From NCBI GenBank assembly GCA_963931865.1, contig OZ007517.1, forward strand, positions 1,392,268 through 1,456,267: 64,000 nt of DNA, in the 5' to 3' direction. Position 1 is the first letter of the stretch. Each line of letters starts with the position of its first letter. Origin of the DNA: Axinella damicornis (lineage: Eukaryota > Porifera > Demospongiae > Axinellida > Axinellidae). The notes under the pieces were generated by a model. The model saw nothing but the letters and a program-made list of their open reading frames with translations, was not told where the DNA came from and did no database searches. The position numbers and the translations under genes were made by a program. This document shows positions 32,675 to 42,700 of the stretch, piece after piece.

Positions 32675-35166
32675 CGCACGTGTGGAGCGCATATTGCACA
32701 ACTACTGGACTCTGAGCACATATCTTGCATAAACATGAGGTTGTCCCACACATCATGTAGACAAGCCTTGGAAGACGATCGATCGTGGCAGTAGAGATAG
32801 AGCTGATAGTCTGTGGGTTAATAGTTCACTGAATCAGAGTCTTCTGTTGGCCAGTAAAGATCATACCACCCTGTGGTAGTTATTTTGCAGTGTTCTTGTA
32901 TACTGTTGTGGTGGGTCTGAGACTGAAGCATGTTTGTGATTAGGGTGCATTCTTTGTATCGCATCAAAGGACGATGTACAAGACGTGTGTGGTGCGGTAC
33001 TGATCTAAACAGAAGAGCTGGTTACGAGTAGATTGTTCATCCCTTGACAACGGTGTTTGGGCGTGTGCCAAATCTTGTTCTTATTCTATTATTCTATTGA
33101 CATTTCTGTACAATTCGTGTAGTAAATGTTATACAACCGTGGGAATGTCCTTAACTCCCACACATAATTAGGAGTAATGTCTATAACTCCCCCGTTCCCT
33201 CTCTATTCCTCCCTCCCTCCCTCCCATCTCCCTTCCCTCCCTCCTCTATCTTTTCTCTTCTCACCTCCATCGTTTTCCCTCCTTCCCCTTTCTCTCTCGG
33301 CTACAGTACTTCGGTATGGACTTTGAGACTCTACGAAAGTTGTGTCCCGGGTGCCCTGAGGACATGTGGCAGCTGATGTGGAAATGTTGTCAGGTACGCT
33401 GTCAGGACAACCGTCTGACTAGCTAAAAGCAGTTTAAAACTAAAACAATATGAAACACGAGTAGCCAGTCTTAATTGCTACTGTTACTCCAGTTTCTCAG
33501 CTAATTGAATGAAGCAGTAGTCCGAAAACTCCATTTTAGGCAGCTGTTGCATGCCTCTTCCATATATGGAAGTCCCCTGTTATGGTTCTTCAGGTTCTTC
33601 AGATTCCTATCGTTTATTGAGCCATTAGTAAAGCACTCTCACTCAGAATTGGGTCACATCACATAGAAGAGCTTGGAGTACAGGAATTTTTGCCATAGAG
33701 AGAAGAGAGTGTAGTAAGGGATAAGATCGACTTTAGGATGCCCACTAGGCTGTGTTTACCTCATGTACATGGAAGTCTCTCAGCTTCATTCTTCTGTATC
33801 ATGTTGTCTCCACCGTACATCGCACACCCCTCCCACACCACAGATTGACCCAGATGACCGACCCACGTTTGATGAAGCTGCAGCAATCCTGGACCAGATT
33901 GAAACTGAAGACGGTCAGGACACGAGCAAAGGCGACAGTGACCCGCCGGACCTGGACCCTGACCAGGACCTCAGAAGCTGCTTCTCTGAGCCACTTCTGA
34001 GGCTGCACGACTCCGATGGAGAGCTGAGTACTAGTGGCAGCGAGGGTGATAGCAGACGCAGCCTAAACCGAAAGCTGGATAGCTTGGACTCCGGTGATGG
34101 CAAAGAACTGATTTCAGGGAGTACTCAAATCAGTGGTACTAGCTCAGGTGCAAACGGACTGCCCGAGGAGGATACCTTCCTGAAGAAGCTGGAAGACCTG
34201 AATACCAGTTCACAAACCCTAATAGCCGAGGACGGGAGTGAAGATGGGAATGGTACGAACAAGGGGGGAGATTCTGGGATCGACCCGGGGGAGATGTTGT
34301 ACGCTGCCAATCTGAATTCATCCTACGAAGCTGGATTGAACACCCTGGGTCTTAATGGCGCCATCTCCGGTAGTAAGAGGGTGGACCATATTGATCTGGG
34401 AGACGAAGCACCACTCTATGCAAGCCCCTCACTGTCCAGAGCACAAGATACGGAAACCTTTCTGGGGACGGCAGGCAGCATGGCTACACCCATCCACACC
34501 CGACTGTCATGGGATGAAACCGCAAGATACACAGCACATGTTACCCCCCCTGGTCAGTGTCCCAGCCCCCTTGCTCGAAGCTGGACGTCTTCCGATTTCT
34601 CCTTCCATCTACCCAGTTCCTCCACACCCTGGGCTCCTCCCTCAACACCCGCTGTCCCGCTGCGTCTGCCACGTTCGCTTCCGACATCCCCAATTCTGAA
34701 GAGATTCCAACACTCGCACGAGTTTGCAAGTGAACTTGCATCGATCCGTGACAGCCCCATGTTCCTGCAACCTCATCGAAGATCGGTCCCAACATCACAT
34801 TCACATACTATTAGTTGCAGAAACTCTTCCCTTTTTCCAGATGCCAGCAATTTGCACAGCACCATTTACGAAGAAGGGAGTGAGCACTCCACCCTGCAGC
34901 TCTGGAATGGTGAAGACGCGTACACAAGTCTAAAGCAGCAGCTGCAGTTCGAATCACCCAATCGGAGGAGCAGATCGCACAGTAATCCCGCCTTTGCTGT
35001 GAGGAAACAATCACTGAACTATTCCCTCACTCTGGCGCGGCATTCGTCCGACAGCGCTCAAAGTAACGCAGTTTCTTATAAATTCTACAATATCAAATTG
35101 CACAAGAATGCCAGGCTCTCATCCTCGGCCCCAAATCTGGTATCACTCTATTCAGCCACGAACTAG
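21827..35166 (+). CDS. TESK: TESK-type dual-specificity kinase (LIMK/TESK family)
   Basis: Eight exons join in phase to 719 residues: 21827-22003, 23015-23136, 25044-25092, 26246-26395, 28619-28704, 31227-31392, 33307-33393 and 33844-35166. The kinase domain covers about residues 44-290: Gly loop [11 protein letters not shown] (49-59), VMVLKMNK with Lys72, helix-C Glu86, catalytic HRDLTSKN (160-167; the DLTSKN form is diagnostic of LIMK/TESK), DFG 184-186, GSPYWMAPE (204-212) and [14 protein letters not shown]. No LIM or PDZ domain precedes it, which favours TESK over LIMK. TESK kinases phosphorylate cofilin on its N-terminal serine and so control actin turnover (family knowledge). The 430-residue tail, encoded by one exon, is rich in Ser, Asp and Pro without a recognised domain. 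The N-terminal [11 protein letters not shown] stretch is a likely basophilic-kinase or 14-3-3 site (inference). Confidence 0.93.
22636..22949. mobile_element. TAGACCCGTTGCA-terminated MITE, 314 bp
   Basis: TAGACCCGTTGCA at the left is inverted as TGCAACGGGTCTA at the right, with TA at each flank (mariner-like target, inference). Two internal copies of ACACCAASATGGCGGCT are present. It lies in TESK intron 1, ending 65 bp before exon 2. Confidence 0.7.
24923..25018. repeat. Direct duplication, about 38 bp twice
   Basis: TTGCTATTTATAGCACTCCC, then RTGACATCATCCTTTG, occurs twice about 57 bp apart, just upstream of TESK exon 3. Confidence 0.7.
25530..26160. repeat. Three-copy tandem duplication in TESK intron 3
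   Basis: A block of about 150 bp starting GCAGCCCTAATNNATTATTG and containing AAGTGAATGGCATGGYGAAA appears near 25530, 25725 and 26058. The third copy is cut off by the (CA)n that leads into exon 4. Confidence 0.8.
26164..26244. repeat. (CA)n microsatellite abutting TESK exon 4 acceptor
   Basis: An ACACAC run broken by a few CTC interruptions ends in CACAG, the acceptor of exon 4 at 26246. Confidence 0.9.
26700..26960 (+). repeat. C/T-rich minisatellite (TTACCTCCTTAGTTGCCCCTCC)
   Basis: About eight irregular copies of a 30-40 bp pyrimidine unit in TESK intron 4. Confidence 0.75.
28470..28608 (+). repeat. (TCCC)n tract at TESK exon 5 acceptor
   Basis: About 140 bp of CCTC tetranucleotide repeat ends 10 bp before the TAG acceptor of exon 5 (28619) and acts as its polypyrimidine tract. 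Confidence 0.9.
28905..29105. repeat. Degenerate tandem repeat with ATCGTGCGGACACC unit
   Basis: Four to five copies of an approximately 45-bp unit containing ATCGTGCGGACAC and AGAGGTC, TESK intron 5. Confidence 0.65.
30503..30621 (+). repeat. Five-copy 30-bp tandem repeat carrying CCAATCAGAG
   Basis: Each unit reads CCAATCAGAGGGCTGCRTAC plus about 10 bp. The CCAAT core matches the NF-Y site consensus, but the repeat is deep inside TESK intron 5, so a regulatory role is only a possibility. Confidence 0.75.
31120..31213. repeat. (CA)n microsatellite at TESK exon 6 acceptor
   Basis: An imperfect CA repeat with TGTA and GCA interruptions is followed by CCACCACCCTCAG, the acceptor at 31226. Confidence 0.9.
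31920..31949 (+). repeat. Poly-G run, about 30 bp
   Basis: Uninterrupted G homopolymer in TESK intron 6. Confidence 0.9.
32619..32675 (+). repeat. (GT)n microsatellite in TESK intron 6
   Basis: GTGTGTGTGCGTGTGT repeat, not close to a splice site. Confidence 0.8.
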
Positions 35167-36005
35167 TTGTATTTGTTCTGTGATCTTCAGCTATTCACTA
35201 AGTGTGTGTGTTATATGTATTGTGTATAATTATTATATCAACAATTATTGTTATCGCATTCTGTGAGTGTGTGTATCTATTGCTTGTTAACTGACTTCAG
35301 ATCATTTTGATCACTGATACTATTCTGAAATTCAAATATAAGTGCATGTGTACGTACACTCAAGCAGTCTGGCCGCTAGCCCCTCTCTGTGAAATCCATG
35401 CGCGTATGACTGGCTGGATGGAGAGGAGCCGTACAGACTGATCGACAATGAAGTTGAGATGAAGGAGATGCTACGTTATAGGGTGTCAGGGTGTCATAAA
35501 CCAGCTAGTGTCTAGGAGAGATGAGACGAGAGGGCGAACCACCCCACTTTTGTTGAAGCTGGAGTGACCTAAAGTTGCCATGAGAAAGTGCAATACATCA
35601 TAAAGCTATTGGGCTACAACCTCTTAGCAATGAAAACTGCATTGGAGTAGCCTCGTACCCATCCCACGCCCAGCTTTTCGTCACTTGCTGCTTTACCGTA
35701 CTGCAAGCGACGAAAAGCTGGGCGTGGCTTTACCGTACTGCAAGCGACGAAAAGCTGGGCGTGGGACTGGGAACGAGGCTAGCATTGGAGGTATCAGTGG
35801 TTGCTTCGCTGGTCTAACAGCAAAATTAAATTGCCCCCCTCCCTCCCTCAAGTTGAGAATACTCTTATATGTCTTGTGACAATAGAGCACCACTGGTCAA
35901 TCCAGAATCAAGTACTGGAAATTATGTGGCTGAGATGATTTCACCAGCTGTTCTAAAACATCTTCTGCCGTTTTGAAACCTAAGACGTGCACAAGTGAGA
36001 GTGTT
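35167..36005. other. TESK-SPICE1 convergent spacer
   Basis: 839 bp separate the two stop codons, so both 3' UTRs share this stretch. No clear AATAAA is seen on either strand. A TAGCCTCG-family element occupies 35648-35781. Confidence 0.5.
35648..35781. mobile_element. TAGCCTCG-family element, 134-bp copy with perfect 9-bp TSD
   Basis: TAGCCTCGTACCCATCCCAC at the left and ACTGGGAACGAGGCTA at the right enclose two direct copies of CAAGCGACGAAAAGCTGGGC. The 9-bp sequence GCATTGGAG lies immediately on both sides (35639-35647 and 35782-35790), direct evidence of insertion. Confidence 0.85.
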
Positions 36006-37717
36006 TCAGTTATAAGTGAAACTATGAGGATGTTTGTCTGAGCATGTGTGTACCTTGCTGCCTTCTATCTGGCCGGACTTGGACACAGTGTGTTCAGGCA
36101 GTAGAATGGAGGACGCTCCTGGCATACTAGTCACTGCAGAGGTAGATGGAACACGGACGTTGAGTGGTGACGCTCCTGGCATACTACTCACTGCAGAGGT
36201 AGCTGGAACACGGACGTTGAGTGGTGACACTCCTGGTATAGTAGTCACTGCAGAGGTAGCTGGAACACAGACGTTGAGTGGTGACGCTCCTGGCATACTA
36301 GTCACTGCAGAGGTAGCTGGAACACGGACGTTGAGTGGTGGGGCACAGGCGGAAGGAAGATGCTGCAGTGGAGCATTTGTTTGCAGTTGTTGTCGTTGTT
36401 GATGTTGTTGGTGGTGTTGCTGCTGTCGTTGCTGTTGCTGTTGTATTTGTTGTTGTTGTTGTTGTTGTTGTATTTGTTGGTGTTGTTGGTGTTGTTGTAT
36501 TTGTTGTTGTTGTTGCTGTTGTATTTGTATTTGTTGTTGTTGTTGTTGTTTTGTTTGTAGTTGCTGCTGCTGTTGCTCACGTTCGATGTCTTGCAGTACT
36601 GACTTGGCTAGGGTGGACATTTGCTGCATCGAGGTCTCCATATCCAGGAAGTTGGGACAATCACTAGCCGTGAGTGTGTCCATTCCTGAAGCAGAAGGCA
36701 GCAGTGACAGGTCGGCAGTCGGAAGGCCAGCAGGTTTAGAAGTGGTTGCTTGATGCTGGGATGTAACAGCAGAAGTGGAACCACTTTGTGGTAAGCTTAT
36801 TCCGAGTCTACTGAGTAGCTCAGCGGTGTCAAACTGTGGTCTAGGTGAGTTTGCAAAGTTTGAAGAATAATGGTGGTAAGCGTTGGTGGTGATGCCAGGT
36901 ATAGACAATGTCGTGCCAGTTGTGGAGAAACTGGGAACTTGAAGAGCAACATTGAGAGGGGGAGGGGAGGGGGCGTACAGTAAGGTGGCAGCAGTCTTGC
37001 TCTCATCGTGGGGAGTGGGGAATGGTCTGACATTAGGCTGGTGGAGTACAGTATTCAGAGAAGAGGGAGCGGTGGTTGTGCTGGTGACATCAGGTTTAGA
37101 ACTTCTGCTATAAACATGAAGTGGTGTTACCTCATTCGTTTCCACACTCGGAGCAGAGTGAATGAGCCGGGACAGGCCAGAGAAGCTGACTCCAGGATCT
37201 GAAAAGAGAGAACTGCTGTGTTCTGTTGGAGGTGGTAGCATGTGGCCATAGTCTGCGTAAGAGAGGGGTGACACTTGGGCATAAATTACCCCGGGACTGT
37301 CGTGTGGGATGGTGGGAGAGTAGGGTGCCATGGGAGTTGTTGTGGTGAGTGAGGGAGCAGGGTAGTAGAGAGTGGGATGTGGGTGAGGAGGGAGGGTAGG
37401 AGGTGGGTGAGGAGGCAGGGTGGGATGTGGGAGGGTGGGATGAGTGTGAGGAGGGAGGGTGGGATGCAAAAGAGGAGAGGGTTCATGAAGTCTTGGCTGC
37501 ACTGCTTTAGGTGCGGCTCTCAGCTCCTCTCTGGATGCATCCATTACATCCATACTCTGACTGATGCTCAAATCAGGAGCACTGGGGATTGTGGCACTAG
37601 GAACTGCTGTGTTAGGAACCGCTGTCACACCTGCAGAGGTTGAGGGAACATCTCGGGTACTTGCAGCAGTGGTGGCTATTGCTGGAGGTGTGCAGGTGGT
37701 GGGTCCGGTGTGTGTGT

Positions 37718-37786
<69 letters not shown>

Positions 37787-39703
37787 AGCAGTTTACCGGT
37801 AACACTAATTGAGCAGGTGAGTTGGGCTTTATTTTGTGCTCACCTGCTGGTGGAAGCTGGTACGGCAATGCAGGAGGTGGAGGAGGGGGGATGTTTCGGG
37901 AGAGAACAAGAGAAGACATCTTTTTGCGTAGCTCTGAGATCTCCTCCTAAAGAAATGTGAACATACATACCTCTACTTTATGGACGATTGCATCATGATT
38001 GAATGGGTATTACTCATTCTTCAATCCAGAAGTTTCATCCACTTACAGACTGGAATGTACATAATCCAAATTTGCATAATGGAATTCTACAATTGGAAGA
38101 TTCCATCCATGTCTAAATCATCCACTTTTCACACATCCGAGACCTCGTCCATTACTGAATGATTTGAGGCTCTTACAAATCAGCTGTTTATGGAGTTTGA
38201 CAATACCTGCAACGTCACAATATATGAAGCGTGCAATCAATTTTAGACGTGTGTCTGTGAGCCAAGACATGCATGCGTCTGCAGGTCCCAGACCTGCATC
38301 TATGGGCCCGGACGTGTGCCTGCAGGTTCCAGACCTGCATCTATGGGCCCGGACGTGCGTCTATGGGTCTCAGACCTGCGTCTGTGGGCCTGGACATGCT
38401 ACCTGCATCCTCTTGAGCTCCTCGGAGTTTGTCTGCTTCAGTTCCTGCACTTCATTTTGTAGTGCACCATTTTCCTCTTGTACCTTGACCATGTCCTGTA
38501 GGTCATGAGCAAAGCATGAAATAACCCCATGTCCTGTAGGTCATGAACAAATAACCAGGATTACAATACTCGAGGATATTTGTGAACTGTATTTGAGCTC
38601 AATGCTCCTATTGACAGCAGCAGAAAGGTTAGAATGGCAAATGGTTGATATTATTAATGCATCATGAATTTTCAGTGTAGTGTAGTGCTCAGCTGTGTAG
38701 GACATAAACAACAACACCCAACGCACGCAAGTTGAAAGGAATACTGTGCATGTAGTATAGTGACACGGGATTGCTGATACCCAGAGCTGATCTGATATAC
38801 AACTTTGTTCCCTTTCAATACATAATAATTATGTTCACAATTTTGCCAAAATCTTTGGTTACCAATAAACATCGCCGATAGCTGATGTTTTGGGCAATAT
38901 CTGATTCCATTATTGGTGCAACACTGCTCTACTGGCAAGATGACAGTCCTTACAGTTGTCAGGGCGTCCATAAGGTTCTGCTGCTCCGTCATTGCATGCA
39001 GCAGCTGCCCACGCACCGCAACCTCTCCCCTCAACTGAGACTCACTCTACAGTACAAAACAAACAATAAAAGTATAACAAGATGGAGGATAGTAAAACAC
39101 TCTAGAAAGTGTGGAAACAAGGTAGGGATGATAGCATAAGGACGTGATCCCTATAAGGTATCTTTTTCGTACTATGCAATATACATGTAATCGGGTTTGT
39201 ATACCGACTGTGCTATCCCTACATATAGAGTCTACTGGCACTATGATGGGAACTTGGTAGCCTCATTCCCAGACTCCCCCTGGAACTGAAAGTTTGCTTT
39301 ACTTGTCACTGCTGTTCCAGGGAGAGCCTGGGAACAAGGTTAGGAGTCACCTGCTTCAAGTAGTGGGTTAGTTTGGTCACGGAGGCCAGCAGAGAGGCTG
39401 TGAGCCCACTGAACGTGCCTGCCTATGGAGGGTCAGACGAGTGAGAAGTCAGCACAGGGTTTCACTGTTTGAAGTGCTGGTGTATACCTGAGATAGGGTG
39501 GGCCTCTTGACCGGACAATGGTAGCCAGTGGACTTCTCGTAATCCTCAAGCTCAGCCTCTAACTGCTGGACCAGCTAGAGAAGGAGAGAGTAAACGTCAC
39601 ATCAACACCCCCCTTGTCTCTTTACAGTGATCCTAGTCTCATTCCCAGTGCTCAGAGGGAGGTCTGGGAATGAGGGTGCATGTGTGTGTGTGTGTGTATG
39701 TGT

Positions 39704-39740
<37 letters not shown>

Positions 39741-42700
39741 CGGTAACGAGTTGGCTGGGAAGTGGATATGCACTGGAGTACTGATTATACTTACCTGTTC
39801 CAAGACTTCTAAGTCGTCGTGCAGACGACCCTTTTGGGAAGACTCCTGCAGTGAAGCTGTAATAGAACATGGTCACATTAGTTACACGTGAAACAATAAT
39901 GTTCCCACCTGGGTAGGACATCCTCCTCAAACTCAAAATGTGTACTCTGCCCCCTCTTCTCATATCCCATCATATTATATGCGCAGAGAGAGAATGACCC
40001 TATGCTGGTGAAAGTGATCTGGTTTGGCTCACCGTTGGCGTTCAGTGTTCTCCTGGGAGAGGTCTCCCTAACTCCGGCCTTGCCACTCTTCCAACTCTCC
40101 CCTCCTTGTGAACCAGGAATGGCTGGTATCGGCGGTGGCATTTTCTGTGCTACATAAAGTGGGTGGGTGGGAGGAGGGGGGAGTCTAGCAGCTGCGCCCA
40201 TCTGCGGGTCGGTTCTAGCTGCTCCACCCGTAGTTTCATCTGTGTGAGTTTGCTTTGGCACAGATGGTTGTGGCCGTGTGACGTACAAGGAAGAAGATTC
40301 AGAATCGATTGTGCAATTCGCTATAGGCCCATCCACCACAGTGTCTTGGGAAATGCTGGACAACTCGCTCATCACAGTCGTGCTCCTTCCTTGCCCCCAG
40401 TCCTCCCTCCCGACAGTCTGCACTCCTCGCTCGTGAATCTCCAGGGTACCAGTCCTCCCAACTTCAGTGCTGGGATGAGGGAAGGACTCTGCCGATGTTC
40501 CCACGTCAGAAGTGACAGGTTTGGGAGGCTCCTCTTGCTCAATGAGTCTCTGGAACCGTTTGAGGTCAACTGTGGGCTGGTAGCAGGGAGTGCTGGGGTC
40601 CAGAGTGAGGGTATCATCTGTGTCTTGTAGGCTCAGCTCTGAGTATGTGTGTGTGTTAGTCAAGGTGTGTGTGTGTGTGTGTGTGAGTTGAAGGGGTGCG
40701 TTATGGATACGTACTGAGGTATTGAGGTAAGTTCCTTTTCCAAAAATGTAAGAGCTTCAGATCATCTACTGGGAGCTCAAGCAGTGACATGCAGGAAAAG
40801 ATCTACTTCCTACCCTCTTCCCCTATCCCTTCCCACCGTCATCCCATATCCCATCTCACCTTCTTCCCCTATCCCTTCCCACCCTCATCCCCTATCCCTT
40901 CCCACCAACATCCCTATCTCTTCTCACCCTTATCCCTTCTCGCTTCCCACCCTCATCCCCTATCCCTTCCCACTCTTGTCCCCTATCCCTTCTCACCCAC
41001 GTCCCCTATCCCTTCCCACTCTCATCCCATATCCCTTCTCACCCACGTCCCCTATCCCTTCTCACCCTCGTCCCCTATCCCTTCCCACTCTTGTCCCCTA
41101 TCCCTTCCCACTCTCATCCCATATCCTTTCTCACCCTCGTCCCCTATCCCTTCCCACCAACATCCCTATCTCTTCTCACCTTTGTCCCTTCTCGCTTCCC
41201 ACCCTCATCCCCTATCCCTTCTCACCCTTGTCCCCTATCCCTTCCCACCCTCATCCCCTATCCCTCCTCACCCTCGTCCCCTATCCCTCCTCACCCTCAT
41301 CCCCTATCCCTTCCCACCCTCGTCCCCTATCCCTCCTCACCGTCTTCCCCTATCCCTTCTCACCCTTGTCCCTTCTCTCTTCCCACCCTTCCCTTCTCTC
41401 TTCCCACCCTTGTCCCCTATCCTTTCTCACCCTCATCCCCTATCCCTTCAGAAATGTGTCCACATTAGGGCACCCAGTCGACTAATTGGCAGCCCTACTC
41501 CTGTCAGCTGTGTCAGTGAAGTGCTGTCTACAGGTAGTGATTTAGTACCTCAATTAGCCATGCAAACTACAAGCCAATTAGTCAAAATTCCCTAGTTGTT
41601 CGAGCTGACACTAGCCTCATAGCCTGGGTATGAGACTAAGTCCACACCTGGCGGGGGATCGTTGAGGGCAGGCTTCCTCGGGACCATCTCCTGAACGCTG
41701 TCATCCCTGATGCCACCTGGGGATGCAGCAGCGGAAGGACCAGGGCCATCACTCTGGCTCTCCTGGAGAGTCCTGGGGGGGGGGGGGGGGGGAATCAGTC
41801 CTGACAGTCATACTGAATAGTCTCATTCCCAGTATCATACTGTAAGTGACAAATGCTGGGGGGATCAGTCCTGACAGTCATACTGGATACACGCATTCCC
41901 AGGCCCCCACCCCAGCTTCATACTGCAAGCGACAAAAGCTGGAGTGGGGCCTGGGAACGAGGCTACATACTGGATAGGCTGCTCACTGCTCCAGTGGTGT
42001 ACATGAGGTCTCCACTAATTTCTAGTAATCTTTTCTAGTAATATCTAGTAGGCCACCCATGCTGCCTATCAGCACAGACATAGCCTCGTTCCCAGGCCCG
42101 TGCCGTTTTCGAAGAACGAAAAGCTGGGCGGGGGCCTGGGAATGAGGCTAGCACACTCAGGTGACATTCACAAACACACTCAATGTACATGTAGAACACA
42201 CATGGACTGCATGTGGTAGCATCTTGTGTGTGTGAGTCAGTCTGCCGTGCCTTACCTCTCTAGAGTCCTCCTGTCACCGACGATATGTGGAGCCACGGTC
42301 ACATTGGGCCGTCCAACATAACGCTAACAAGACCGAGAAAACACTTACAACATTACACACACCAGAGATGCAGTGATCAAGAGCTAGGAGAAATGATGTT
42401 GGTACAGAGTCAGTGTCTGCTTACCTTCGGGTCATCTCCAAAGAGGTCTTTGACAACTGCTAGGGCCTTGTCTGATTCTGCTAGTACATTGTGAAGCTAT
42501 GGGAGTACATACATGCACACACCATCACACCACTCTGCAGTCTCATTCCCAGACCCTCCCATTCCCTCTCCTGATGCATGGGCCACACCTCCACCGGGAG
42601 TGCATGGCCACACCTCCATCGGGAGTGCATGGCCACACCTCCATCAGGAGTGCATGGCCACACCTCCATCGGGAGTGCATGGCCACACCTCCACCGGGAG

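Noticed and set aside
21827..35166. LIM kinase as the identity of the kinase gene
   Set aside because: The kinase domain starts at about residue 44 with no room for LIM or PDZ domains, so TESK fits better.
37684..37919. Single uninterrupted 637-codon frame as one SPICE1 exon (36006-37919)
   Set aside because: A consensus donor (CAG/GTGAGC at 37844) and a phase-compatible acceptor at 37682 flank the His-Thr (CA)n stretch, so this part is better read as an intron.
40784..41595. Plus-strand open frames of 233-268 codons (Pro/Ser/Ile-rich)
   Set aside because: Products of the 23-bp C/T minisatellite in SPICE1 intron 7.
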